A stretch of DNA of 64,000 bases from Streptomyces caniferus (GTDB taxonomy: Bacteria > Actinomycetota > Actinomycetes > Streptomycetales > Streptomycetaceae), in the NCBI RefSeq assembly GCF_009811555.1, contig NZ_BLIN01000005.1, forward strand, positions 2,303,501 through 2,367,500, written 5' to 3'. The position numbers and the translations under genes were made by a program. Shown piece by piece: positions 56,223 through 64,000 of the stretch. Within the stretch, counting starts at the first letter, position 1. The number at the start of each line of letters is the position of its first letter. The notes beneath the pieces were generated by a model that saw only the letters and a program-made list of their open reading frames with translations, did no database searches and was not told where the DNA came from.

Positions 56223-57818
56223 TCAGGGCGCGCCCCGCAGGCTGCGCATGTCCAGATGCCGCAGCACCCGGTCGACGATCTCCGGGTCGGCGCCCGGTTC
56301 GCTGCGTGCCGCCAGCACCTCGTGCCGGGCGGCCGAGAGCATCTCGCCCTGGATGCGGTGCACCTTCTTCAGCCGGGTGATGCGCTTGTCGAAGAGCTCG
56401 CGCCGCTCGTCGTCGACGATGTCCGGCGCGATCCGGGCGCCGATGTCGTGCGCCCGGCGGGCCAGCTGTTCGCTGACCTCGTCGGGCAGCTCCTCGACCT
56501 CCAGGATCTCCTTCAGGCGCCGCTTGGACGCCTTGATCACCCGGATCGCCAGCTCCCGCTCCAGCGCGTCGACGACGTCGGTGTCGGCCCGCACCCGCAG
56601 TCTGCGCACCAGCCAGGGCAGGGTGAGGCCCTGGACGAGGAGGGTGGAGAGCACCACCGCGAAGGCGATGAAGAGGATGTCGTCGCGGGCCGGGAAGTCG
56701 TTGCCGCCGTCGATCGCGTACGGAATGGCCAGCGCCAGCGCCACCGAGGCCACCCCGCGCATCCCCGACCACCACATGATGAGCGTCTCCCGCCAGCTCA
56801 TCGGGATCTCCTCGTCGTAGTCGCGGCGCTTGTGCATCCGCTTGGCCAGCCAGGCGGCGGGCAGCAGCCACAGGAGCCGGACGCCGACGACCACCCCGAC
56901 GACGGCGGCGCCGGCGCCGAGCAGCTGGCCCCAGCGGTGGGAGGCCGCCCCGAAGATGTTGTGCAGCTCCAGGCCGATCAGCCCGAAGGCGACCCCGGTG
57001 ACCAGGGTGTCGACGACCTCCCAGAAGGTGTAGCCGGCCAGCCGGCCCATCACGTCGTCCGGGTCGACCGCGTACTCGGCCAGGAACAGCGCACAGGTCA
57101 GCACCGCGAGCACACCGGATCCGTGGAAGTTCTCGGCCAGGACGTAGGCGACGAACGGCACCAGCAGCGTCAGACCGATCTGCAGCGTCGGGTCGCCGAG
57201 CAGCCCCATCAGCTTGTTGGTGACCCAGCCCAGCAGCAGGCCGACCGCTATGGCGACCACCGCGGAGAGCACCAGCTGGCCGACCGCGACGGGCACCGAG
57301 AACGTTCCGCTGACCGCCGCGGTGAGCGCGACGTGGTAGAGCACGATGGCGGTGACGTCGTTGAACAGCCCCTCGCCCTCCAGGATCGAGACCATCCGGC
57401 GGGGCAGCCCGAGTTTGCCGGCGACGGCGGTCGCGGCGACCGGGTCGGGCGGGGCGACCAGCGCGCCGAGCACGACCGCGGCGGCCACCGGCATCCCCGG
57501 CACCACCGCCTGGGCGACGGCGGCGACCGCGGCGGTGGTGGCGAAGACCAGCGCCACCGCGAGCAGGAAGATCGGCCGGAGGTTGGCGGTGAACTGCCGC
57601 CAGGAGGTGCGCTGCACGGCCGCGTAGAGCAGCGGCGGCAGCACCACCGGCAGGATGAACTCGGGCGGCACCTCGACGTTGGGCACGAACGGCAGCAGTG
57701 CCAGGACGGCGCCGGCGACGGTCATCAGCACCGGTGACGGAAGCCCCAGCCGGTCGCCGACCGGAACCATGACGACGGCTCCGAGCAACAGGACGAAGAT
57801 CAGAGCCAGCTGGTCCAC
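56223..57818 (-). CDS. CPA1-type Na+/H+ antiporter
   Basis: A 531-residue sodium/proton antiporter of the NhaP/NhaK (CPA1) type. About twelve membrane segments fill the first ~400 residues. The ion-binding motifs are VAPPDPVAATAVAGKLGLP and LEGEGLFNDVTAIVLYH (the E..ND pair). The C-terminal ~130 residues are cytoplasmic and charged, with a predicted helical regulatory region (ALERELAIRVIKASKRRLKE). GTG start giving MDQLALIFVLLLGA. Confidence 0.93.
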   Translation of the reverse strand: MDQLALIFVLLLGAVVMVPVGDRLGLPSPVLMTVAGAVLALLPFVPNVEVPPEFILPVVLPPLLYAAVQRTSWRQFTANLRPIFLLAVALVFATTAAVAAVAQAVVPGMPVAAAVVLGALVAPPDPVAATAVAGKLGLPRRMVSILEGEGLFNDVTAIVLYHVALTAAVSGTFSVPVAVGQLVLSAVVAIAVGLLLGWVTNKLMGLLGDPTLQIGLTLLVPFVAYVLAENFHGSGVLAVLTCALFLAEYAVDPDDVMGRLAGYTFWEVVDTLVTGVAFGLIGLELHNIFGAASHRWGQLLGAGAAVVGVVVGVRLLWLLPAAWLAKRMHKRRDYDEEIPMSWRETLIMWWSGMRGVASVALALAIPYAIDGGNDFPARDDILFIAFAVVLSTLLVQGLTLPWLVRRLRVRADTDVVDALERELAIRVIKASKRRLKEILEVEELPDEVSEQLARRAHDIGARIAPDIVDDERRELFDKRITRLKKVHRIQGEMLSAARHEVLAARSEPGADPEIVDRVLRHLDMRSLRGAP

Positions 57819-57920
57819 GGTGGCTACGCTCCGGGGTCGGATTCGATCATTTGCCGACCCCAGCGTGCCACGACGAGGGCGGTTGCCCGCCGTGTCGGCT
57901 CCCGCGCGATCCCCGCCGGA

Positions 57921-58862
57921 TCAGTTGCTCTCGTCGCGGACGGTGTCGAGGGCCTGCTGCAGATCGTCCGGGTAGGCGCTCTCGAACTCGACCCAGCGGC
58001 CGTCCGAGGGGTGCTCGAAGCCCAGCCGCATGGCGTGCAGCCACTGCCGGGTGAGGCCCAGGCGCTTGGCGAGGGTGGGGTCGGCGCCGTAGGTCAGGTC
58101 GCCGACGCAGGGGTGGCGGTGCGCCGACATGTGCACCCGGATCTGGTGGGTGCGGCCGGTCTCCAGCTTGATGTCGAGCAGGCTGGCCGCGCGGAACGCC
58201 TCGATCAGGTCGTAGTGCGTGACGGAGGCCTTGCCCTCGGCCGTCACCGCCCACTTGTAGTCGTGCTGCGGGTGCCGGCCGATGGGGGCGTCGATGGTGC
58301 CGCTCATCGGGTCCGGGTGGCCCTGGACCAGGGCGTGGTAGCGCTTGTCGACCGTACGCTCGCGGAACTGCTGCTTGAGCAGCGTGTAGGCGCGCTCGGA
58401 CTTGGCGACCACCATCAGGCCGGAGGTGCCGACGTCGAGGCGGTGCACGATGCCCTGGCGCTCGGCGGCGCCGGAGGTGGAGATGCGGTAGCCGGCCGCG
58501 GCCAGACCGCCGATGACGGTCGTTCCCGTCCAGCCGGGGCTGGGGTGCGCGGCGACGCCGACGGGCTTGACGATCACGACGATGTCGTCGTCGTCGTGGA
58601 CGATCTCCATGCCCTCGACGGGCTCGGCGACGATCTCCACGGGCGGCGCGGCCTGCGGCATCTCGACTTCCAGCCAGGCGCCGCCGCTCACCCGCTCGGA
58701 CTTCATCACCTCGGAGCCGTCGACCCGGACCTTGCCGGCGGCGGCGAGCTCGGCCGCCTTCGTACGGGAGAAGCCGAACATCCGGGCCAGCGCGGCGTCG
58801 ACGCGCTCGCCCTCCAGGCCGTCCGGTACGGGCAGGGTGCGGATCTCGGGAATGGTGCTCAC
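57921..58862 (-). CDS. rluD: RluD-family 23S rRNA pseudouridine synthase
   Basis: Converts uridines of 23S rRNA (helix 69 in E. coli) to pseudouridine. 313 residues. An S4 RNA-binding domain ([20 protein letters not shown]) is followed by the RluA/RluD catalytic domain, with the catalytic Asp in [20 protein letters not shown] and the block [25 protein letters not shown] start. Lies just downstream of lspA on the same strand (113-bp gap), a common actinobacterial pairing. Site specificity assumed from family. Confidence 0.94.
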   Translation of the reverse strand: MSTIPEIRTLPVPDGLEGERVDAALARMFGFSRTKAAELAAAGKVRVDGSEVMKSERVSGGAWLEVEMPQAAPPVEIVAEPVEGMEIVHDDDDIVVIVKPVGVAAHPSPGWTGTTVIGGLAAAGYRISTSGAAERQGIVHRLDVGTSGLMVVAKSERAYTLLKQQFRERTVDKRYHALVQGHPDPMSGTIDAPIGRHPQHDYKWAVTAEGKASVTHYDLIEAFRAASLLDIKLETGRTHQIRVHMSAHRHPCVGDLTYGADPTLAKRLGLTRQWLHAMRLGFEHPSDGRWVEFESAYPDDLQQALDTVRDESN

Positions 58863-58975
58863 CCCACGAGTATGGCAGTCCCACCATGGTGCCCTGCCCG
58901 GCGGCCGGGACCCGGCCCCGGACGGCCCGTCAGCGCGGTCGGGGCCGGTCGGCCCCTGCGCGGCCTGCGGGCCGG

Positions 58976-59578
58976 TCAGTCCTTGTGGACGGTCCCGTCG
59001 GGGTCGAGCCCGCGGAAGGAAAGGATCACGATCAGGATGCCGCCGCAGACGATCCCGGAGTCGGCGAGGTTGAAGACCGCGAAGTGCGCCGGGGCGATGA
59101 AGTCGACCACCGCGCCCTCGAAGACCCCCGGCGAGCGGAACAGCCGGTCGGTGAGGTTGCCGAAGGCGCCGCCGAGCAGCAGCCCGAGCGCGATCGCCCA
59201 GGGCAGGCTGTAGAGCTTGCGGGCGATCCGGGCGATCACCACGATCACCGCCACCGCGATGAGGGTGAGGAAGATCGTCAGTGCCTCGCCCATGCTGAAC
59301 GCGGCGCCGCGGTTGCGGATCACGGTGAACTGCAGCAGCGTCCCGATGACCTGGATGGGCTCATGGTGCTCCAGCTTCGCGACCACCAGCAGCTTGCTGC
59401 CCAGGTCGAGCAGGTAGACGAGGAGCGCGACCAGCAGCAGCGCGGTGATCCGCCGCTTGCCCCGGACGGTGTCCTTCTCCGGCGTCACCGCCTCTCCCCC
59501 CTCGGATTCCGCCGTGGAATCCGCTCCGGAACCCCGCTCGGGTTCCGGCGTGCCGGTGATGCGTTCCGCCTCTGCCAC
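58976..59578 (-). CDS. lspA: Lipoprotein signal peptidase II
   Basis: Aspartyl protease that cuts signal peptides from lipoproteins already modified by Lgt (13252). 200 residues: a ~40-residue polar Glu/Gly-rich N-terminal extension, typical of actinobacteria, then four membrane helices. The catalytic Asp residues are in [20 protein letters not shown] and [13 protein letters not shown], and [13 protein letters not shown] is also conserved. GTG start with a weak ribosome site. Confidence 0.95.
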   Translation of the reverse strand: MAEAERITGTPEPERGSGADSTAESEGGEAVTPEKDTVRGKRRITALLLVALLVYLLDLGSKLLVVAKLEHHEPIQVIGTLLQFTVIRNRGAAFSMGEALTIFLTLIAVAVIVVIARIARKLYSLPWAIALGLLLGGAFGNLTDRLFRSPGVFEGAVVDFIAPAHFAVFNLADSGIVCGGILIVILSFRGLDPDGTVHKD

Positions 59579-59699
59579 GTGTGAGTCCCTCAGCCCGTTG
59601 TGTCCACGGCCGGGCCATGCCCGGCTGAACCACGAGAGTACGGCACACACCTGCGGGGGCGGGCAGTTCGGGTGCCGTCCACGACAGTTCCCGGCCGCC

Positions 59700-60530
59700 T
59701 CAGCGCCGCTCCTGTTTCTGTTTGCACTCCACGCACAGCGTCGCCCGCGGGAAGGCCTGCATCCGCGCCTTGCCGATGGGGTTGCCGCAGTTCTCGCAGA
59801 GCCCGTAGGTGCCCGCGTCCAGCCGGCCGAGGGCCCGCTCGGTCTGGTGGAGCATCTCGCGGGCATTGGAGGCCAGCGCCAGCTCGTGTTCGCGGGTGAT
59901 GTTCTTGGTGCCGGTGTCGGCCTCGTCGTCGCCCGCGCCGTCACCGGAGTCGCGCATCAGCCCCGCGATGGCGTCCTCGGCCGAGACGATCTCCAGGCGC
60001 AGCCGCGTGGTCTCCTCCATCAGCTCGGTCCGCGCCGCGGCGACCTCTTCGGGCGTCCAGGGTTCCTCGCCGGGCCGTACGGCGAGCTCCCCCGGCGCCG
60101 CGGCCACCCGGGCCATGGGCACCGCGGAGTCGTCGCCGTGGGCCTTGGCCGTTGAGGCCGCAGTCTTCTTCGCCACCACCGTCTTGGCTCCCGTCTTCTT
60201 AGCGGGCACCGCGGCCGTCTTGGCCGGAGCCTTCTTCGCGGTCTTCTTCGCGGTCTTCTTCGCGGCCGGCTTCTTCGCGGCCGGCTTCTTCGCGGCCGCC
60301 TTCTTGGCCGTGGCCTTCTTGGCCGTGGCCTTCTTGGCCGTGGCCTTCTTGGCCGTGGCCTTCTTGGCCGTGGCCTTCTTGGCCGTGGCCGTCCCCGGCG
60401 CCGTCGTGCCGGCCGCCGTCTTCCGGGCCGCGGCCTTCTTCGGCGCTGTCTTCTTCGGTGCAGGCTGCTTCGCGACGGCCTCGTCGGCAGGCGTCGTGCT
60501 CTTCTCCGCGGCGGTCTTCTTCGCCACCAT
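59700..60530 (-). CDS. ddbA: DksA/TraR zinc-finger protein with histone H1-like tail
   Basis: A 276-residue two-part protein. Residues ~20-120 are Lys/Ala/Thr repeats ([19 protein letters not shown], then KKPAAKK) like eukaryotic histone H1 tails and suited to binding DNA. The C-terminal part is DksA/TraR-like: a helical hairpin ([20 protein letters not shown]) and the zinc finger [13 protein letters not shown] with CVECKQKQ. A protein of this plan was described in S. coelicolor as DdbA, which is why I use that symbol. The ATG ([10 protein letters not shown]) has AAGGGG 9 nt upstream. Divergent from ileS. Confidence 0.87.
   Translation of the reverse strand: MVAKKTAAEKSTTPADEAVAKQPAPKKTAPKKAAARKTAAGTTAPGTATAKKATAKKATAKKATAKKATAKKATAKKAAAKKPAAKKPAAKKTAKKTAKKAPAKTAAVPAKKTGAKTVVAKKTAASTAKAHGDDSAVPMARVAAAPGELAVRPGEEPWTPEEVAAARTELMEETTRLRLEIVSAEDAIAGLMRDSGDGAGDDEADTGTKNITREHELALASNAREMLHQTERALGRLDAGTYGLCENCGNPIGKARMQAFPRATLCVECKQKQERR
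60301..60390. repeat. Six tandem 15-bp repeats in ddbA
   Basis: TTCTTGGCCGTGGCC repeated six times (codons for the KKATA unit). Similar 15-bp units (TTCTTCGCGGCCGGC type) adjoin at 60236-60300. Repeat number should vary between strains by slippage without frameshift. Confidence 0.9.
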
Positions 60531-60863
60531 GGCCGCGACCCCTTCACCTAGGTGACTTTGTTCGCGAATCGTGACGGGAACGATAAATCGCCGCACGCCA
60601 CGCGGCAACGGGACGCACCGCCCTCCGGGACCCGCCGCCCGCCCCGGACGTCCGGTCCGCCTCGTCCGTGCCCCGCTCCACGGGCGGTCGTCCGGCCCTC
60701 GGCGCGGCACCCGTCTGCTCGCCATTCGGGTCACGGCGCGCCCCGGCTCGCAGCGGCGGCGCGAGGCCGGGCCACGGCACGGCGGGAGCCGGCGGCGCCC
60801 CCGTACGGTGCCCCGGGGTCCGGACCCTCCCCCGGTCGCCGGAAATCCGGTCGGCCACCGACG
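60531..60863. promoter_or_regulatory. Divergent region between ddbA and the ileS promoter
   Basis: About 330 bp, GC-rich, with no coding frame I believe. The ddbA side has an AT-richer stretch (60560-60595, with GATAAATCG) that probably holds its promoter. I found no other clear site. Confidence 0.3.
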
Positions 60864-60889
60864 GCTCGGCCCCGTACACTGGGCCGAGC
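60864..60889 (+). promoter_or_regulatory. Putative ileS promoter -10 inside an inverted repeat
   Basis: TACACT (60875-60880) fits the Streptomyces TANNNT -10. It is flanked by perfect 9-bp arms GCTCGGCCC (60864-60872) and GGGCCGAGC (60881-60889). No good -35. Confidence 0.45.
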
Positions 60890-60944
60890 GAGAGGCATTG
60901 ACGGGACGAGTAGCGCCGTACGCAGCCAGCAGCGACCCGGGGAC

Positions 60945-61157
60945 GGTGGGAGCCCGGGGGTGTGCGCGACGCGAAGATCACCCCGGAGCCGCCGGAAGAA
61001 AGCCCGCACAGCACCCGCGGCGCGAGTAGAACCGGCAGCGCGACCCCAATGAGGGGGCGGTGCAGCGACACCGCCAAGGAGGGTGGTACCGCGGGAGCGC
61101 AGGCTCTCGTCCCTCCGGACGGAGAACGCAGCAGGTGTCCGCCGGAGGAAGCCCCCG
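60945..61157 (+). ncRNA. Translational T-box riboswitch of ileS
   Basis: A leader RNA that senses uncharged tRNA(Ile). A very short stem I is formed by CCGGGGGTG (60954-60962) with CACCCCGG (60979-60986) and has specifier codon ATC at 60977-60979. The T-box sequence GGAGGGTGGTACCGCGG starts at 61078, with TGGT (61084-61087) to pair with the tRNA end ACCA. GGAGGG (61078-61083) can pair with CCCTCC (61111-61116). Alternatively CCTCCGG (61112-61118) pairs with CCGGAGG (61142-61148), the ileS ribosome site. That gives translational, not transcriptional, control. The 5' boundary is approximate. Confidence 0.9.
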
Positions 61158-64000
61158 ATGAGTCCGCAGCCCCAGTACCGCCAGGTACCCGCCCAGGTAG
61201 ACCTTCCCGCGCTCGAGCATGCCGTGCTCGAGTTCTGGCAGGAGCAGAAGATCTTCGCCCGTACCCTCCAGCAGTCCGAGGGACGGCCCGAGTGGGTCTT
61301 CTACGAGGGCCCCCCGACCGCCAACGGCATGCCCGGCGCGCACCACATCGAGGCGCGCGTCTTCAAGGACGTCTTCCCCCGGTTCCGCACGATGCAGGGC
61401 TACCACGTCGACCGCAAGGCCGGCTGGGACTGCCACGGCCTCCCGGTCGAGCTGGCCGTGGAGAAGGAGCTGGGCTTCAACGGCAAGAAGGACATCGAGG
61501 CGTACGGCATCGCCGAGTTCAACGCCAAGTGCCGCGAGTCGGTGACCCGCCACACCGACGCCTTCGCCGAGCTCACGACCCGCATGGGCTACTGGACCGA
61601 CCTGGACGCCCCGTACCGCACGATGGACCCCGACTACATCGAGTCGGTGTGGTGGTCGCTGAAGGAGATCTTCGGCAAGGGCCTGCTGGTCCAGGACCAC
61701 CGTGTCGCCCCCTGGTGCCCGCGCTGCGGCACCGGCCTGTCGGACCACGAGCTGGCCCAGGGCTACGAGAACGTCGTCGACCCCTCGGTCTTCGTCCGCC
61801 TCCCGCTGACGTCCGGCCCGCTGGCCGGCCGGGCCGCGCTGCTCATCTGGACGACCACCCCCTGGACGCTGGTCTCCAACACCGCCGTCGCCGCGCACCC
61901 CGACGTCACCTATGTCGTGGCCACCGACGGCACCGAGCAGCTGGTCGTCGCCGAGCCGCTGCTGGAGAAGGCCCTCGGCGAGGGCTGGAGCGCCACCGGC
62001 GAGTCCTTCACCGGCCGCGAGATGGAGCGCTGGGCCTATGAGCGCCCCTTCGGCCTCGTCGAGCTCGACGGCGCCAACATCGTCGTCAACGCCGAGTACG
62101 TCACCACCGACGACGGCACCGGCCTCGTCCACCAGGCCCCGGCCTTCGGTGAGGACGACCTCAGGACCTGCAAGGCGTACGGCCTGCCGGTGATCAACCC
62201 GGTCCGCCCGGACGGCACGTTCGAGGAGGAACTGGGCCTGGTGGGCGGCCAGTTCTTCAAGAAGGCCGACGAGGCGCTGGTCGCCGACCTCGACGCCCGC
62301 GGCCTGCTCTTCCGGCACCTCGCCTACGAGCACAGCTACCCGCACTGCTGGCGCTGCCACACCGCGCTGCTCTACTACGCCCAGCCGTCGTGGTACATCC
62401 GCACCACCGCGGTCAAGGACGCCCTGCTGCGGGAGAACGAGAACACCAACTGGTTCCCGGAGTCGGTCAAGCACGGCCGCTTCGGCGACTGGCTGAACAA
62501 CAACATCGACTGGGCGCTGTCCCGCAACCGCTACTGGGGCACCCCGCTGCCCATCTGGCGCTGCGAGGAGAACCACCTCACCTGCGTCGGCTCGCTCGCC
62601 GAGCTGACCGAGCTGACCGGCACCGACCAGTCGGGCCTGGACCCGCACCGCCCGTACATCGACGCGGTCACCTTCGCCTGCCCGACGTGCCAGGGCACCG
62701 CGACCCGCGTCCCCGAGGTCATCGACGCCTGGTACGACTCGGGCTCGATGCCGTTCGCGCAGTGGGGCTACCCGTACCGCAACAAGGAGCTGTTCGAGAA
62801 GCGCTACCCGGCGCAGTTCATCTCCGAGGCCATCGACCAGACCCGCGGCTGGTTCTACACCCTGATGGCCGTCGGCACGCTCGTCTTCGACAAGTCCTCG
62901 TACGAGAACGTGGTCTGCCTCGGTCACATCCTCGCCGAGGACGGCCGGAAGATGTCCAAGCACCTGGGCAACATCCTCCAGCCGATCCCGCTCATGGACC
63001 AGCACGGCGCCGACGCGGTCCGCTGGTTCATGGCCGCCGGCGGTTCCCCCTGGGCCGCCCGCCGGGTGGGCCACAGCACCATCCAGGAAGTCGTCCGCAA
63101 GACGCTGCTGACGTACTGGAACACCGTCGCCTTCCAGGCGCTGTACGCCCGCACCTCCCAGTGGGCGCCGTCCGCCGCCGACCCGGCCCCGGCCGACCGC
63201 CCGCTGCTGGACCGCTGGCTGCTCGGTGAGCTGAACACCCTGGTCGAGCAGGTCACCGAGTCCCTGGAGTCCTTCGACACCCAGCGGGCCGGCAAGCTGC
63301 TGTCGTCCTTCGTCGACGACCTCTCCAACTGGTACGTCCGCCGCTCCCGCCGCCGCTTCTGGCAGGGCGACGCCGCCGCGCTGCGCACGCTCCACGAGGT
63401 CATCGAGACCGTCACCCGTCTCCTGGCCCCGCTCACCCCGTTCATCACCGAGCGGGTCTGGCAGGACCTGGTCGTCCCGGTCGCGCCGGAGGCCCCGGCG
63501 TCCGTCCACCTCTCCAGTTGGCCGGTCCCCGACCGGGCGCTCATCGACCCGGAGCTGTCGGGCCAGATGCAGCTGGTGCGCCGGCTGGTCGAGCTGGGCC
63601 GTGCCACCCGTGCCGAGTCGGGGGTGAAGACCCGCCAGCCGCTGTCCCGTGCGCTGGTGGCGGCCCACGGCTTCGCCGGCCTGCCCGAGGACCTGCGCGC
63701 ACAGATCGCCGAGGAGCTCAACGTCAGCTCGCTGGCCTCGCTGGCCGACTCCGCCTCCGGTCGCGGGGGCGGCGATTCCCTGGTCGACACCACCGCCAAG
63801 GCCAACTTCCGGGCCCTCGGCAAGCGGTTCGGCAAGGGCGTCCAGGCGGTCGCCAAGGCCGTCGCCGCCGCGGATGCCGCGGCGCTCTCGCTGGCCCTGC
63901 GCGACGGCACGGCGAGCGTCGAGGTCGACGGGGAGACCGTCTCGCTCGCCCCCGACGAGGTCATCATCACCGAGACCCCGCGCGAGGGCTGGTCGGTGGC
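61158..64000 (+). CDS. ileS: Isoleucyl-tRNA synthetase (3' end cut by window edge)
   Basis: Charges tRNA(Ile). 947 codons are visible; about 100 more are expected. Starts MSPQPQYRQVPAQVDLPALE, 9 nt after a GGAGG site controlled by the T-box. The class I signature appears as PPTANGMPGAHH, that is GAHH where most synthetases have HxGH. The second signature is KMSKHLGN. Editing-domain motifs (LLIWTTTPWTLVSNTAVA, TGLVHQAPAFGEDD), the WDCHGLPVE block and Cys pairs in WCPRCG and CWRCH are present. Overall it is the eukaryote-like type 2 enzyme common in actinobacteria. Confidence 0.97.
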   Translation, partial: MSPQPQYRQVPAQVDLPALEHAVLEFWQEQKIFARTLQQSEGRPEWVFYEGPPTANGMPGAHHIEARVFKDVFPRFRTMQGYHVDRKAGWDCHGLPVELAVEKELGFNGKKDIEAYGIAEFNAKCRESVTRHTDAFAELTTRMGYWTDLDAPYRTMDPDYIESVWWSLKEIFGKGLLVQDHRVAPWCPRCGTGLSDHELAQGYENVVDPSVFVRLPLTSGPLAGRAALLIWTTTPWTLVSNTAVAAHPDVTYVVATDGTEQLVVAEPLLEKALGEGWSATGESFTGREMERWAYERPFGLVELDGANIVVNAEYVTTDDGTGLVHQAPAFGEDDLRTCKAYGLPVINPVRPDGTFEEELGLVGGQFFKKADEALVADLDARGLLFRHLAYEHSYPHCWRCHTALLYYAQPSWYIRTTAVKDALLRENENTNWFPESVKHGRFGDWLNNNIDWALSRNRYWGTPLPIWRCEENHLTCVGSLAELTELTGTDQSGLDPHRPYIDAVTFACPTCQGTATRVPEVIDAWYDSGSMPFAQWGYPYRNKELFEKRYPAQFISEAIDQTRGWFYTLMAVGTLVFDKSSYENVVCLGHILAEDGRKMSKHLGNILQPIPLMDQHGADAVRWFMAAGGSPWAARRVGHSTIQEVVRKTLLTYWNTVAFQALYARTSQWAPSAADPAPADRPLLDRWLLGELNTLVEQVTESLESFDTQRAGKLLSSFVDDLSNWYVRRSRRRFWQGDAAALRTLHEVIETVTRLLAPLTPFITERVWQDLVVPVAPEAPASVHLSSWPVPDRALIDPELSGQMQLVRRLVELGRATRAESGVKTRQPLSRALVAAHGFAGLPEDLRAQIAEELNVSSLASLADSASGRGGGDSLVDTTAKANFRALGKRFGKGVQAVAKAVAAADAAALSLALRDGTASVEVDGETVSLAPDEVIITETPREGWSV

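Overview
The window is high-GC actinobacterial DNA, almost certainly from a Streptomyces core chromosome. GTG starts are frequent, many genes overlap by 4 bp (ATGA/GTGA), and most spacers are short. Several genes are typical of the group: PriA in place of separate HisA and TrpF, TrpM, a histone-tailed DksA-like protein and an actinobacterial ileS T-box. The order gltB - trp - sdh - his - dnaE - phoD - rluD - lspA - ddbA - ileS is the one I remember for the conserved Streptomyces core. I saw no tRNA, rRNA, CRISPR array, insertion sequence or prophage.

Layout. (1) 1-5245, minus: the 3'-truncated gltB and a VIT1-type metal transporter. (2) 5599-13159, plus: a tight six-gene operon of four ADP-ribosylglycohydrolase-fold proteins, a class III CoA-transferase and a CitE-like lyase, every junction overlapping by 4 bp. 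(3) 13252-23007, minus: lgt and a DsbA-like protein, then the tryptophan cluster. In transcription order this is hisI, trpE, three small membrane proteins, trpC, trpM, trpB, trpA, ending at a strong terminator; a diverged second copy of the trpE 3' end lies just after trpE. (4) 23041-24850: a tiny membrane ORF, a TIGR03085-type protein and a LysR regulator. (5) 24946-28464, plus: sdhCAB. (6) 28466-35501, minus: hisD, hisC, hisB, a 54-residue membrane protein, hisH, priA, ridA and hisF. Three nitrile/thiocyanate-hydratase-type subunits follow hisF after only 26 bp, so they look like an operon tail. (7) 35766-39307, plus: a beta-helix membrane protein, a LON-domain protein and a YbaK-type deacylase. 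Between the first two lies about 650 bp of non-coding repeat DNA with two hairpins whose loops are exact reverse complements. (8) 39359-43385, minus: an ABC exporter with an associated membrane protein, and a NYN-domain protein. (9) 43660-54336: a small hydrophilic protein, dnaE, a DUF2252 kinase-like protein, two tandem copies of a membrane protein plus DsbA-like module, and phoD. (10) 54368-60530: an alpha/beta hydrolase, a MscS channel, a CPA1 antiporter, rluD, lspA and ddbA. (11) 60864-64000: promoter, translational T-box and the 5' 947 codons of ileS.

Most of the window is housekeeping: glutamate, tryptophan and histidine synthesis, respiration through succinate dehydrogenase, replication, lipoprotein maturation and isoleucyl-tRNA synthesis. 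The main candidates for undescribed biology are the ADP-ribosylglycohydrolase quartet operon (one member looks catalytically dead), the split thiocyanate-hydrolase-like enzyme behind the his genes, the inverted-repeat island at 37377-38019, the duplicated thiol-redox module, and an isoleucyl-tRNA synthetase with a swapped GXHH signature under a short T-box.
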